From Palsa-872 sp036844615 (GTDB lineage Bacteria; Chloroflexota; Dormibacteria; Dormibacterales; Dormibacteraceae), in NCBI GenBank assembly GCA_036844615.1, contig DAIUFK010000001.1, positions 1-64,000 of the forward strand: DNA of 64,000 nucleotides. The letters run 5' to 3'. This document shows positions 33,321-42,689 of the stretch, piece by piece. The notes under the pieces were generated by a model. That model had not been told where the DNA came from and searched no databases. It was given only the letters and a program-made list of their open reading frames with translations. Every line of letters begins with the position of its first letter. The first letter of the stretch is position 1. Position numbers and translations under genes: made by a program.

Positions 33321-34538
33321 GTGGCAGCATCATCGGCCACCGTTCCGGAGCGTCCCCGCCCGAGGTTGCAAGCTGCAGCGCGTCGGGCCGCCGGCGGTTT
33401 TGCGGTTCCGCTGGGTTCTGTCGTCTTCGCCTTCGTCATTGGAGCGGTCATCGTCGCCGTCACGGGTGGCGATCCCCTGGCGGCCTACGAAGGCTTGGTA
33501 TGCGGCGGGTTCGGCTTGGCCTGCAGCGGAGGAGAGAACAGCGCTCTCCAGATCTCCAACTCGATTGTGTTCCTGACCCCTTTGCTCCTGGCGGGCGTGG
33601 CAGTCGCGCTCCCGTTCAGGGCCGGTCTGTTCAACATCGGCGCCGAGGGTCAGTTCCTCGCCGGCGCCGTCGCCTGCACCACCATCGGCATCAGGTTCAG
33701 TGACTGGCCCGCTCCGGTTCTCATACCAATGGTCCTTGTTGGTGGCATGGTTGCCGGCGCTCTGTGGGCCGGCATCGCCGGCGTGCTCAAGGCCACCATC
33801 GGCGCCCACGAGGTAGTCACCACGATCATGCTCAACTACATCGCGCAGTGGCTCGTCCGCTTCCTCATCGTGGGCGGACCGCTGCAGCTGCCTGGCGGCT
33901 TTTCAGTCTCGTCCCCAATCGGTCCGGGTGCTCAGCTGCCTACCCTGCTGCCGCACGATGACAAGCTCTTCCTGTTCGGCCTGCCCTCGAGCGTGTACAG
34001 GGTCCATGCCGGTTTGCTAATCGCACTCGTGGCAGTCGGCATATTCGCCTTCCTCCTCTGGCGAACGTCTCTCGGCTACGAGATCCGCGCTGTCGGACAG
34101 AGCCAGCGTGCCGCTCGCTATGCCGGTGTGAGCGTGCGTCGAACCATCATCGTGACGATGCTTATCGCAGGCGCGTTCTCCGGCCTCGCGGGGGCTATCG
34201 AGATCGCAGGAGTCGACCACAACCTCACGGACAAGTATTTCAACGACACGACAGGCTTCGACGCTATCGCGGTGGCCCTGTTGGGCCTGGGCAGCGGGGT
34301 CGGCATTGTGTTGTCTTCGGTCTTGTTTGGCGCCCTCCACGCAGGCGGGTCGGTGATGCAAGCGGATGCAGGGATCTCCAGCAGCCTCGTGCAGATCCTG
34401 CAGGCACTGATCCTGTTCAGCATCGCCGCCAACTTCCTGAGGACGTTCAAGCTGCGCCTCCCGACGCTCGGCCGGGCAAGCCCGACCAATGCAGCACCCC
34501 AGCCGCCAACCGGCGCCGGTGAGGCGAGGGTCCAGTGA
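33321..34538 (+). CDS. Nucleoside ABC transporter permease (long subunit)
   Basis: 405 residues, GTG start. BPD_transp_2-type permease with about ten helices: FRAGLFNIGAEGQFLAGAVA, GAHEVVTTIMLNYIAQWLVR, EIRAVGQSQRAARYAGVSVR and TTGFDAIAVALLGLGSGVGI are characteristic of YufP-like nucleoside permeases. It pairs with the next gene product to form the channel. Overlaps that gene by 4 nt. Confidence 0.92.
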   Translation: MAASSATVPERPRPRLQAAARRAAGGFAVPLGSVVFAFVIGAVIVAVTGGDPLAAYEGLVCGGFGLACSGGENSALQISNSIVFLTPLLLAGVAVALPFRAGLFNIGAEGQFLAGAVACTTIGIRFSDWPAPVLIPMVLVGGMVAGALWAGIAGVLKATIGAHEVVTTIMLNYIAQWLVRFLIVGGPLQLPGGFSVSSPIGPGAQLPTLLPHDDKLFLFGLPSSVYRVHAGLLIALVAVGIFAFLLWRTSLGYEIRAVGQSQRAARYAGVSVRRTIIVTMLIAGAFSGLAGAIEIAGVDHNLTDKYFNDTTGFDAIAVALLGLGSGVGIVLSSVLFGALHAGGSVMQADAGISSSLVQILQALILFSIAANFLRTFKLRLPTLGRASPTNAAPQPPTGAGEARVQ

Positions 34539-35485
34539 CAGGCATCTCGGACATCCTCCACCTGCTGGTCACCGCAGACCTGTGGCACGCGACGCTGGCT
34601 GCCGCAATCCTGTTCCTCCTCCCCGCCCTCGGGGGCGTCATCTCAGAGCGAAGCGGTGTTGTCAACATCGCCATGGAAGGCATGATGCTGTCAGGCGCCT
34701 TCTTCGCTGTCGTTGCCGACCTTGCCTGGCATAACCCATTGCTGGCCACGCTTGTCGCGATGCTTGCGGGAGGGATGATGGCCCTCATCCACGCAGTGGT
34801 CTCGATCAGGTTTCGCGCGGATCAGATCGTGAGCGGCATCGCCATCAATATCTTTGCCGCCGGCCTGACCCTCTTCCTGGTCAACAGGATCTATGGACTG
34901 CAGGACGTCGGCCACGTGGGTCAGGCTGCGCTTTTGCCGAACATCACAATCCCGATCCTGGATCAGGTCCCATTTCTGGGCGCCGTCCTTTCGCAGCAGA
35001 ACGTGGTCGTGTACGTGGCGCTGGTCTTGCTCGTCGTTATTCAGATAGTTTTATTCAGAACGCGTCTCGGCCTCCGAATTCGCGCTGTGGGAGAGCATCC
35101 GCAGGCGGCGGACACAGCGGGCATCAACGTCTACGCGATCCGCTATGGCGCGGTTATCACCAGCGGCCTGCTTTCCGGTCTCTCAGGCGCTTTCCTGGCG
35201 ATCGGAGTTTCCAACACGTTCGTGCCCAACATGACGGACGGCAGGGGCTACATCGCGCTTGCGGCAATGATCTTCGGCAAGTGGAGGCCGCTTGGCGCCT
35301 TCGTTGCCTGCCTGATATTTGGACTCGGCCAGGCCATCTACGACAACAACTCGATAATCCACGTGTCCCCGTACTTTCTGAGCATGCTGCCCTACATCCT
35401 CACCCTGATCGTCCTCGCGGGGGTGGTTGGTCGCAGCATCCCTCCGGCCGCCGACGGCATTCCTTACTCCCCGGGGACCGAATGA
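34535..35485 (+). CDS. Nucleoside ABC transporter permease (short subunit)
   Basis: 316 residues, GTG start. YufQ-like: GGVISERSGVVNIAMEGMML, FRADQIVSGIAINIFAAGLT, IRAVGEHPQAADTAGINVYA and GRGYIALAAMIFGKWRPLGA. Second half of the membrane channel. Its stop overlaps the ATPase start (ATGA). The order permease-permease-ATPase differs from the common binding protein-ATPase-permease-permease order. Confidence 0.92.
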   Translation: MTGISDILHLLVTADLWHATLAAAILFLLPALGGVISERSGVVNIAMEGMMLSGAFFAVVADLAWHNPLLATLVAMLAGGMMALIHAVVSIRFRADQIVSGIAINIFAAGLTLFLVNRIYGLQDVGHVGQAALLPNITIPILDQVPFLGAVLSQQNVVVYVALVLLVVIQIVLFRTRLGLRIRAVGEHPQAADTAGINVYAIRYGAVITSGLLSGLSGAFLAIGVSNTFVPNMTDGRGYIALAAMIFGKWRPLGAFVACLIFGLGQAIYDNNSIIHVSPYFLSMLPYILTLIVLAGVVGRSIPPAADGIPYSPGTE

Positions 35486-37023
35486 ACGCGCAAACGCCTG
35501 ACGCTCTCGCCGTCGACATGAGGGCCATCACCAAGGCCTGGCCGGGTGTGGTCGCCAACGATCATGTCGACTTCTCGGTACGCGCCGGCGAGATCCACGC
35601 CCTCGTGGGCGAGAACGGCGCCGGCAAGAGCACCTTGATGAACATCCTGTATGGATTGATCAACGCGGACTCGGGCGAAATCCTGATCAATGGCAGGCCC
35701 GCCCGAATCGGCGGACCGCGCGACGCGATTGCGCAGGGGATCGGGATGGTGCACCAGCACTTCATGCTCATCCCTGTCTTCACGGTGGGGGAGAACGTGA
35801 TGCTCGGCCGTGAACCTGTGGCGGCCGGCGGCTTCTATGACCATGGTAAGGCGAGGCAGGAGATCGCCGAGCTCACGCGACGTTACGGCCTCGCCCTCGA
35901 CCCCGATGCGCGGACTGGCGACCTGCCGGTAGGCCTCCAGCAGCGAGCCGAGATCGTCAAAGTCCTGTACCGCGGCGCCAAGATCCTCATCCTCGATGAA
36001 CCGACCGGGGTGCTGACGCCTCAGGAGACGACTGAGCTGTTCGTAGTCCTCCGGGGCCTGGTCAAAGAGGGCAGGACGATCATCTTCATCAGCCACAAGC
36101 TGCGCGAGGTGCTTCAGATCTCTGACCGCATCACAGTGATGAGGCGAGGGAAGGTGGTCGGCCACCTCGTCACCAAAGAGACGAACGAGCAGGAGATCGC
36201 TACCCACATGGTCGGGCGGGAGGTCCTGCTTCGAGTGGACAAGAAGCCGGCGACGCCGGGACCAGTCACGTTTCGAGTCGAAGACCTGACAGCCGTCTCC
36301 GATCGTGGAGTACCTGCGCTTCGAGGCATATCCTTCGAGCTCCATCAGGGAGAGATCCTCGGCATCGCAGGGGTGGAGGGCAACGGCCAGAGCGAGCTTG
36401 TCGAGGTCCTGGCGGGGACACGACGCGCTTCTGGCGGGCGGGTCCTCCTCGGAGACCGGGACGTGACTGCCGCCAATGCTCGTGAGGAGCGGGAGCTTGG
36501 CGTGGGCCACATTCCGGAGGATCGCCGGAGCGTCGGCCTCGTCCTGCACTACACAGTCGCCGAAAACCTGGTGCTCGGCCGCCAGCGCTCGCCCGCGTTT
36601 TCCTGGCGAGGGATGCTGTTGCGACTTCGCGCGATACTCGATTGGGCAAGGCGGCTGGTCAAGGAATTCGACATTCGCACCCCGAGCATCGAGACAGCGG
36701 CGAGCGCGCTGTCTGGCGGCAACCAGCAGAAGATCGTTGTCGCTCGCGAGATGGGCACCCGGCCCAGCGTGCTGCTTGCGTCCCAGCCGACGCGAGGGGT
36801 CGACATCGGCGCCATCGAGTTCATCCATCGGCGCCTGGTCGCTCAGCGGGATGAGGGCACAGCGGTCCTTCTCGTCTCGGCCGAGCTGGAGGAGATCACG
36901 TCGCTGTCCGATCGCATTGCGGTTCTCTACGAGGGCCGGATAGTGAGCATCGAGCCGGCCAACACCCCTGAGGAGCGCCTCGGCCTTCTCATGACAGGTG
37001 GCGGCAGCGCCGCGCGTGCCTAG
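35482..37023 (+). CDS. Nucleoside ABC transporter ATPase with two nucleotide-binding domains
   Basis: 513 residues from ATG 35482. Two ABC domains in one chain, as in YufO/RbsA types. Domain 1: Walker A GENGAGKSTL, GLQQRAEIVKVLYRGAKIL, ILDEPTGVLTPQE, FISHKL. Domain 2: Walker A variant GVEGNGQSEL, signature LSGGNQQKIVVAREM, and SQPTRGVDIGA in place of the usual Walker B acidic pair. Domain 2 is therefore the degenerate site typical of this family. It powers nucleoside uptake with the two preceding permeases. Confidence 0.93.
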   Translation: MNAQTPDALAVDMRAITKAWPGVVANDHVDFSVRAGEIHALVGENGAGKSTLMNILYGLINADSGEILINGRPARIGGPRDAIAQGIGMVHQHFMLIPVFTVGENVMLGREPVAAGGFYDHGKARQEIAELTRRYGLALDPDARTGDLPVGLQQRAEIVKVLYRGAKILILDEPTGVLTPQETTELFVVLRGLVKEGRTIIFISHKLREVLQISDRITVMRRGKVVGHLVTKETNEQEIATHMVGREVLLRVDKKPATPGPVTFRVEDLTAVSDRGVPALRGISFELHQGEILGIAGVEGNGQSELVEVLAGTRRASGGRVLLGDRDVTAANAREERELGVGHIPEDRRSVGLVLHYTVAENLVLGRQRSPAFSWRGMLLRLRAILDWARRLVKEFDIRTPSIETAASALSGGNQQKIVVAREMGTRPSVLLASQPTRGVDIGAIEFIHRRLVAQRDEGTAVLLVSAELEEITSLSDRIAVLYEGRIVSIEPANTPEERLGLLMTGGGSAARA

Positions 37024-37724
37024 TCTCGGGCGAACGACTCCAGCAGCCGGCTCAGCTCGACGATCGTATCGAGGCGATGCCAGCCTTCCTGTGGCAGCGC
37101 TTCGTCCGGCACGTGCTCGTGGTGCCAGGTCACGTGATAGGGGATGTGCACCGCGCGCGCGCCAAGGGCGACCACAGGCACGACGTCCGACCGCAGCGAG
37201 TTGCCGACCATGAGGAACTCTTCCGCCTTGATGTCGCGCCGCTTCAACAGCGATCGGTATGAATCGACAGTCTTGTCGCTCAGGATCTCGACGCCTGAGA
37301 ACATCTCCGCAAGGCCCGAGCGCGCCAGCTTGCTCTCCTGGTCGAACAGATCTCCCTTGGTGATGAGCAGCAGCGAATAGCGCGAGCTGAGCTCGAGCAG
37401 CATCTCCCTGACTCCGTCTAGGAGCTCAGTCGGCTCGGTGAGCATGCGTTTCCCCCAGCCGAGAATCACCTGGAGGTCTGTCGCCGGGATCCGTCCCTCG
37501 GTGAGCTGGATCGCAGTCTCGAGCATGGAAAGCGTGAAGGCCTTGACCCCGTATCCATAGAGGCTGAGGTTGCGCATCTCGACCTCGAAGAGGTGGTTGT
37601 CGACGTCGGCATCGGGGACGTGGCGGCGCACCAGGTCGCGCAGCGAGGTTTGGGTGAGGTGAAAACGCGACTCGTTGTGCCACAGCGTGTCGTCGCCGTC
37701 GAACGCCAGCACCCTTATCGCCAA
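37020..37724 (-). CDS. HAD-superfamily hydrolase
   Basis: 234 residues. Motif I is FDGDDTLWHNE (both catalytic Asp present), motif II LLITKGD, Lys in the SDKTVDSYRSLLKR region, and motif IV MVGNSLRSDVVPVVALGA. This is a phosphatase-like HAD protein of the family that includes nucleotide and sugar-phosphate phosphatases. It converges with the nucleoside importer, overlapping by 4 nt. A link to nucleotide dephosphorylation is possible but unproven. Confidence 0.85.
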   Translation of the reverse strand: MAIRVLAFDGDDTLWHNESRFHLTQTSLRDLVRRHVPDADVDNHLFEVEMRNLSLYGYGVKAFTLSMLETAIQLTEGRIPATDLQVILGWGKRMLTEPTELLDGVREMLLELSSRYSLLLITKGDLFDQESKLARSGLAEMFSGVEILSDKTVDSYRSLLKRRDIKAEEFLMVGNSLRSDVVPVVALGARAVHIPYHVTWHHEHVPDEALPQEGWHRLDTIVELSRLLESFARD

Positions 37725-37870
37725 TCTCGCTCGATGATAGGGAATTGGGTCCGGCCTGAAGCCGGAGCGAACACTGCCGGGTGGGGGAGCCGGCGCTCAC
37801 CATTACCGGTCACCATGTTTCGGTGGTTCAGGCAGTTGAGGTTCCGCCACTAGGACAGACAGGCGGTCGC

Positions 37871-38989
37871 GTGATCTTGCCAAAGACCGCGCTGGCCGCG
37901 ATCGCCGCCTGCTTCCTGCTCATAGGCGCACTGGCAGGCGCCTACGGCCCTCTGCTCGAACACCTCGTGCGGCGTTTCGGTATCAGCCTGCCCGTCGCCG
38001 GCGAGGTGTTCAGCGCTCACTTCGCCGGCGCCCTGGTCGGCGTGTTCGTGTCCATGTGGGCAGTGGAGCGCGTCTCCGGCCGACTTTCGATCTGGGTGTC
38101 CCTGGGATCTCTAGGCGTGGGCTGCGCCGGAGTGGCGCTGGCTCCGACGTGGCCCGCATTTCTCGCGGCGGCGTTCGTGGTCGGCCTCGGCTTCGGCGGC
38201 CTGGACCTTGGCCTGAACCTGCTCGTCGCTCACAGCGCGGGCCGCGGGAGGTCGGCCCAGCTGAACGCTCTTAACGGTGCTTACGGCTTCGGCGCCGTTG
38301 CCGGGCCCCTACTCATCTCGAGACTCGGCCAGGACCATCTCGCCGTGCTCTATGGCGGGGCGGCATTTCTTGCCGTCGCGCTCGTCCCCGCCGCCGCAGG
38401 CATCTCCGGACGCTTGCCGGTCACGCCACGCGACGCCGCAAGGCCTCGTGGAGGCGGTGCGCTCGTGCTCATCTTCCTTGTCGCGTTCGCTTTCTATGTC
38501 GGCACCGAGACCGGCGTCGGCGGCTGGATGACCTCGCACCTCGAATCGGCAGGCTTCGGGTCTGTCGACGCTGCCTCGCTCACATCGGGCTTCTGGCTGG
38601 CGATGGCGATAGGCAGGGTGCTGGCGGCGTTCATCCCGGAAAGAGTGCCCCCGCCGACTGTCGTCATCTCGGGCTCGGCGGTGGGTGCAATCGCGCTTCT
38701 CGTGGCGCTGAGCGGCCACGCCGCTCCGATCGCATACATCGTCGCCGGGTTGGCGATCGCACCAATCTTCCCGACCGCGATTGTCTGGCTTGCGAAGCTG
38801 AGACCTGGCGATTCCCGCTCGACTTCCTGGCTGTTCCCGGCGACAATGGTCGGCGGTGGGATCATCCCGCCAGCCATCGGAGTGGCGATCGGTGTGGTCG
38901 GTATCGCTTGGGCGCCTGCAGTCCTGTCGGCGGTTGCGATCATGACCCTGGCTGCATTCGTGCTTGCCGGACTCCAGGGCCGGGAATAG
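37871..38989 (+). CDS. Major facilitator superfamily transporter
   Basis: 372 residues from GTG 37871, which places the first helix directly after the start; a GTG at 37781 would add 30 unconserved residues. Twelve predicted helices. Short motifs such as GLGFGGLDLGLNLLVAHSAG and ARPRGGGALVLIFLVAFAFY mark the two halves. It resembles fucose/sugar-type or YfkF-like MFS proteins. The substrate is not evident. Confidence 0.8.
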   Translation: MILPKTALAAIAACFLLIGALAGAYGPLLEHLVRRFGISLPVAGEVFSAHFAGALVGVFVSMWAVERVSGRLSIWVSLGSLGVGCAGVALAPTWPAFLAAAFVVGLGFGGLDLGLNLLVAHSAGRGRSAQLNALNGAYGFGAVAGPLLISRLGQDHLAVLYGGAAFLAVALVPAAAGISGRLPVTPRDAARPRGGGALVLIFLVAFAFYVGTETGVGGWMTSHLESAGFGSVDAASLTSGFWLAMAIGRVLAAFIPERVPPPTVVISGSAVGAIALLVALSGHAAPIAYIVAGLAIAPIFPTAIVWLAKLRPGDSRSTSWLFPATMVGGGIIPPAIGVAIGVVGIAWAPAVLSAVAIMTLAAFVLAGLQGRE

Positions 38990-39017
38990 CGAGGCTGTGC
39001 GCCGGCTTCTTGATTAC

Positions 39018-39518
39018 GTGAGCCAGACCACACAGCGAACCATCCACGACATCGAGCTCCCCACGCTGAGTGGAAAGCCCGAAAGCCTGGCCGCATACGC
39101 GGGCAAGGTGATCCTCGCAGTCAACGTCGCATCGAAGTGCGGTCTGACGCCTCAGTACACAGGCCTTCAGGCCCTCCAGGACAAATACTCGGCGAGAGGC
39201 TTCACTGTGCTCGGGTTTCCCTCCAACCAGTTCTTCAACCAGGAGCCCGGAAACGCTGACCAGATCCAGTCCTTCTGCAGCGTCAACTACGGGGTGACGT
39301 TTCCACTGTTCGCAAAGCTCGATGTGAAGGGCTCAAAGCAGCATCCGCTGTACGCGATCCTCAGCGACTTTCCTGACGACGCCGGCAAGGCCGGCAACGT
39401 GACCTGGAACTTCGAGAAGTTCCTTGTCGGCAGGGATGGGCGCGTCGTCCGGCGCTTCAGGCCCAAGGTGGTGCCCGAGGACCAAAGAGTCGTGGAAGCG
39501 ATCGAGTCACTGCTCTAG
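39018..39518 (+). CDS. Glutathione peroxidase-family thiol peroxidase
   Basis: 166 residues from GTG 39018; GTG 38997 with GCGAGG before it would add 7. Conserved set: NVASKCGLTPQY with the peroxidatic residue as Cys, VLGFPSNQFFNQEPGNADQI with Gln, and VTWNFEKFLV with Trp. The codon at the active site is TGC-type cysteine, not TGA. Reduces peroxides, in bacteria usually with thioredoxin. Starts 28 nt after the MFS stop. Confidence 0.92.
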   Translation: MSQTTQRTIHDIELPTLSGKPESLAAYAGKVILAVNVASKCGLTPQYTGLQALQDKYSARGFTVLGFPSNQFFNQEPGNADQIQSFCSVNYGVTFPLFAKLDVKGSKQHPLYAILSDFPDDAGKAGNVTWNFEKFLVGRDGRVVRRFRPKVVPEDQRVVEAIESLL

Positions 39519-39531
39519 CATCTTCCGGAGG

Positions 39532-40116
39532 ATGAGCGTCCCCGGAATCCGGCTCGAGTCGATACGGCGCAAGAGCGGAGGGCGCATTCACCTCACCCCG
39601 CGAGTGCCGAAGAGCGGCCCGGTCACCACCCTGTGCGGACAGATCCTTGCGGCGGGCTCCTATGCGGGCGTCGACTCTGACGCCGACTGCGCCAACTGCA
39701 TACGCCGTTCGCGTGACGCGAGCCGCATCTCCTCGGCCTTCTTCGAACAGGAGGAGGGCTCTGAGCTCTTGCGGCTCTCGCTGGAGCAGGCGCGCTTCCG
39801 AAAGCCGGCGCCGCGACCGACGAGCCCGCCGGCCAAACCGGTCAGCCGGCCCACCGTGGTGCAGCCCGCCGCCGTCCCGGAAAGGGCCGGCGAGCTGCTT
39901 ACCGCCGGGTTCAAGGCAGCGGGCAACGGAGTGTGGCGAAGCGCCGGAGGGGTCGTCGTACGGATGGCAGGCAAAGGGCGGGAGCAGTTTGCCGAGCTCG
40001 TCTACGAAGGCTCCATCGTTGCCACGCGTCTCGAGGATGGAATGAGACTTCGCGCGGGCGATGTCGAGGTCACGTTCGCCGACGGCGAGGTTCAGGTTCG
40101 GGTGAAGCGACCCTGA
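39532..40116 (+). CDS. Protein of unknown function with N-terminal cysteine cluster
   Basis: 194 residues from ATG 39532, with CCGGAGG directly before. The N-terminal 70 residues contain HLTPRVPKSGPVTTLCGQIL and DSDADCANCIRRS, three cysteines that could bind a metal. A Pro-rich linker follows (PAPRPTSPPAKPVSRP), then a 75-residue beta-rich C-terminal domain (FAELVYEGSIVATRLEDGMR). I do not recognise a family. The layout of metal-binding head, flexible linker and compact tail hints at a small regulatory or adaptor protein. Confidence 0.6.
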   Translation: MSVPGIRLESIRRKSGGRIHLTPRVPKSGPVTTLCGQILAAGSYAGVDSDADCANCIRRSRDASRISSAFFEQEEGSELLRLSLEQARFRKPAPRPTSPPAKPVSRPTVVQPAAVPERAGELLTAGFKAAGNGVWRSAGGVVVRMAGKGREQFAELVYEGSIVATRLEDGMRLRAGDVEVTFADGEVQVRVKRP

Positions 40117-40364
40117 CGTGACATACGGCCGGAGGGCCGGCCGAGAGATTTGGAGATCCAGGGGCCGCTCCCACGGCTTCGCCATGGGGACCCCAGTGGA
40201 AGGGGTGGCCCGGCTAGGAGCGCGTTCCTTATGGGGTCCCCGCGTCGTGGTCGCGGGGGCAGCGACGACGGGTCGGGCCCCCTAACGCCCGGATCGGGCC
40301 GCATGGGCTCCAAAGATCCGGCTGGCATCTCCGGCCGCATGTCAGGGCGGTGTACGGTTGGGGC
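40117..40364. other. Non-coding 248-bp gap dense in GC-rich inverted repeats
   Basis: CGGCCG-GAGGGC-CGGCCG at 40126-40143 is a hairpin just after the preceding stop and may be its terminator. GGGGACCCC (40186-40194) is repeated as GGGGTCCCC (40233-40241), a perfect 9-bp inverted pair around a 38-nt loop. No convincing protein frame. It could be a structured RNA or simple GC-rich drift. Confidence 0.35.
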
Positions 40365-40535
40365 ATGCGCAGACGCAAGCCAAAGACAACCGAAACGCAG
40401 CCGACCGCGAAACCGAAGACCAGCGATCAAGCGCCAGGTGAAGAGGTGGTCCAGGTCAACGACCAGTACGCAGGCGGCGGCCCTGCACCCGAGGTGGAAC
40501 CGTCGGAGCACGCGCAGCACCCGACCGGCGGTTAG
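40365..40535 (+). CDS. Small hydrophilic protein, unknown
   Basis: 56 residues from ATG 40365: a basic start (MRRRKPKTTETQPTAKPKTS), then an acidic low-complexity tail (GEEVVQVNDQYAGGGPAPEV). Probably disordered. The GGTTGGGGC just before ATG is a weak ribosome site. It converges with the next gene, overlapping by 4 nt. Coding status is uncertain. Confidence 0.4.
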   Translation: MRRRKPKTTETQPTAKPKTSDQAPGEEVVQVNDQYAGGGPAPEVEPSEHAQHPTGG

Positions 40536-41656
40536 GTAGCCGCGCTCACAACTCTGACGTCCTTTCGCCGGGCATCCGCCGCGAGGAAGTCCAGGAGAGC
40601 AGAACCCTCGGCGGCGACCGCTGCAGCGTCTTTTCTGGAGATGCGTTTCAGGGTCTCGACGACAAGGGTGGCTGCCCCAGCTTCGCGGGTGAGCTTCCAG
40701 AAACCACTCGCGAAGCCGTCGACGAGCACTGTCGGCCGGCCGACCAGTTTGCGATGCTCGTGCGCGAGGATGCGACTCCTATCGTCGTGACCTAAAAGCG
40801 CGTTGTCGTAGTCGGGGAGAAAACGCGGTGGCACCTCGATCTCGGGGTCGGGCAGGAGGCCGCGAGGAACGTCGAAAAGCTCCCTTCCCTTGTCGTCGCG
40901 AAAGGTGCGCAGTCGCGGCCGCAGTCGCTCGGTCACCTCACGCACCTTGACCAACCCCGACCATGACTGGATGTCTGCCACCGTCGCCGGACCAAACGAC
41001 GCGAGGTACCGCATGACCATCGCGTCAGGCGACGGCCCTGTCTCGAATGACCTGCCGAGCCAGGCTTCGCAGGTCGTGAAGGTGGGGAGACCGCGTCCTG
41101 CCCACAGGCCGCGTGGCGGTATCTGCACCATCGGCACCAGGTAATGGACGGCGTAGGCAAGTGAATCGGCGTCATAGTCGGGCCACCACTGGGTCAGCAG
41201 CTTGCGCAGCTCCGCGGTTGTAATCGGCTTTTCTTCCAGAGCCGCCCGACCGATGTCGAGTAAAGCTTTGATGTCAATGCCTTTGATCTGCCGCCCGAAC
41301 GGGCTGCCCACGTAGAGGCCGCGCTCCAGGACGGGCTGCAACACCGGGCGCAGCGCAAGGCAGTCACGGTCGGTGACAAGGTGGATGGTGCAGCGCATCA
41401 ATGACATGCGTACTGCACGCCGCGAGCTGATGAGCCGGCTGAGCTCATCAGGGCGGAAGCCTTCCAGGCGCGCCCACAACCCCGTGTACGGCGAGCTGGG
41501 CACCTGCGCTTGCATGCCGACCAGGCGCTCGATCGCGTTTGCTGCGGACATCTTTGCCCGCTTCAGCAACAGCTGACGCGCGAGCAGCGCGCGATTGAGG
41601 GCGCGCTCTCCGAGAAGAGGCGCTTGACGGGACTTACGACCGATGATCAGGGGCAC
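40532..41656 (-). CDS. Winged-helix DNA-binding protein of the HTH_42 / AlkZ-like family
   Basis: 374 residues. The pattern LLARQLLLKRAKMSAANAIE, RLVGMQAQVPSSPYTGLWAR, RMSLMRCTIHLVTDRDC and QWWPDYDADSLAYAVHYL is that of the HTH_42 family, three tandem winged helices. Members include AlkZ/YcaQ DNA glycosylases that unhook interstrand cross-links. The catalytic Gln pair of AlkZ (QxQ) appears as MQAQVP near residue 48, so a glycosylase role is plausible but unproven. Confidence 0.8.
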   Translation of the reverse strand: MPLIIGRKSRQAPLLGERALNRALLARQLLLKRAKMSAANAIERLVGMQAQVPSSPYTGLWARLEGFRPDELSRLISSRRAVRMSLMRCTIHLVTDRDCLALRPVLQPVLERGLYVGSPFGRQIKGIDIKALLDIGRAALEEKPITTAELRKLLTQWWPDYDADSLAYAVHYLVPMVQIPPRGLWAGRGLPTFTTCEAWLGRSFETGPSPDAMVMRYLASFGPATVADIQSWSGLVKVREVTERLRPRLRTFRDDKGRELFDVPRGLLPDPEIEVPPRFLPDYDNALLGHDDRSRILAHEHRKLVGRPTVLVDGFASGFWKLTREAGAATLVVETLKRISRKDAAAVAAEGSALLDFLAADARRKDVRVVSAAT

Positions 41657-41667
41657 GGCCAGAGGAA

Positions 41668-41961
41668 TTAAAGAGCTTCGACGAACATCCCTGCGAGCAC
41701 CGCCTCGCCCTCGTCTTGCGCGGTCATGGTCACGACAGACCCTTCAGTGACTTCGAAATCGATCCATGCGCAGCATTCGCGCTCGAGGTCGATGAGCTCG
41801 ATCAGAGCGGCGGCTGCGCCCGGAGAAGCGGTGAGACGAAGCCCACCCGCCACGATCTCGCGTTGCACCAGGCCGCTTCCCATCAGCTTTTTCCACGCAC
41901 CCTCACGATCCTTAAGGTCGGATGCTGACAGCGTGCAGGCGATCGGCGGTGAGTCGGCCAT
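41668..41961 (-). CDS. Conserved small protein of unknown function
   Basis: 97 residues from ATG 41961. It begins ADSPPIACTLSASDLKDREG, with the central AALIELIDLERECCAWIDFE and a beta-strand pair ending DEGEAVLAGMFVEAL. The ERECC motif and layout match a conserved hypothetical family seen near metal-resistance and regulator genes in high-GC bacteria. The two adjacent cysteines plus the one near the start may bind metal. Function unknown. Confidence 0.65.
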   Translation of the reverse strand: MADSPPIACTLSASDLKDREGAWKKLMGSGLVQREIVAGGLRLTASPGAAAALIELIDLERECCAWIDFEVTEGSVVTMTAQDEGEAVLAGMFVEAL

Positions 41962-42014
41962 CGCACATTGACAAACGCGCAGGTGGCTCGCGTATTCCAG
42001 ACTAAGGTTGCCTC

Positions 42015-42689
42015 GTGAACCCGGTCGCCGCGTCGTTCGCCTGGCCCTTTCGCGGCGATCGTCTGGCCAGATGGTTGGTTGGCATGGTGATGGTCGTGCT
42101 GCTGCCAATCGCTTTCATACCTCTGCTGGGGTATGCGGTGGCTGCCACGCGCGCGGCCTCAGCCGATCCATCAGCCGCGCCGCCGCGCTGGGAGCTCTCC
42201 GCGCGCCTGCTGAGCGACGGCGTCTGGGTTGCGCTCGCTGTGGTTCTCGTCACGGCGCCCTTCGTGCTGCTCGCGGGCCCTATCGCGACGCTTGTCGACA
42301 ACGCTCACCTCTGGCGCGTAAGCGACCCGACGCTTTCGCACCTCTACTCAAGCCTTGCAGCCGGCTTCGCTCTTGCACTGCCTTGGGGGATCGTGCTGCT
42401 GCTCTTGATGCCGCATGCGACAGTCCGCTTTGCAGCCACAGGGCGCCCGCTCGACCTGTTCGATTTTCCGTCTGCACTTCGTGGTATCGGCAGCGATTTC
42501 GGAACGTGGAACCTTGCGGCAGCCGCGATCGTCACCGCGTGGGCGGTCGCGCTCGCATGCGTCGGACTGCTCTGCGTCGGCATCGTGCCAGGTGTTTTCT
42601 ACGCCATCCTTGTCAGCGCACATGCCTGCGCCGCGCTCGACCATAGGAGCCGCCAAGGGACCCAGGTTGAAAGTCCAACCGCTAGGTGA
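42015..42689 (+). CDS. DUF4013-like integral membrane protein
   Basis: 224 residues from GTG 42015. Four or five membrane helices with the opening pattern FAWPFRGDRLARWLVGMVMV, LLPIAFIPLLGYAVAATRAA, the middle LAAGFALALPWGIVLLLLMP and the end PGVFYAILVSAHACAALD, as in DUF4013 proteins. Function unknown. Its 3' end overlaps the TTG start of pxpB by 23 nt. Confidence 0.7.
   Translation: MNPVAASFAWPFRGDRLARWLVGMVMVVLLPIAFIPLLGYAVAATRAASADPSAAPPRWELSARLLSDGVWVALAVVLVTAPFVLLAGPIATLVDNAHLWRVSDPTLSHLYSSLAAGFALALPWGIVLLLLMPHATVRFAATGRPLDLFDFPSALRGIGSDFGTWNLAAAAIVTAWAVALACVGLLCVGIVPGVFYAILVSAHACAALDHRSRQGTQVESPTAR

Noticed and set aside
35464..36828. Long minus-strand frame (454 codons) opposite the nucleoside ATPase
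   Set aside because: The plus strand holds a complete two-domain ABC ATPase; the antisense frame has no recognisable domain.
39018..39518. Glutathione peroxidase as a second selenoprotein
   Set aside because: The active-site codon encodes cysteine (ASKCGLTPQY), with no internal TGA.
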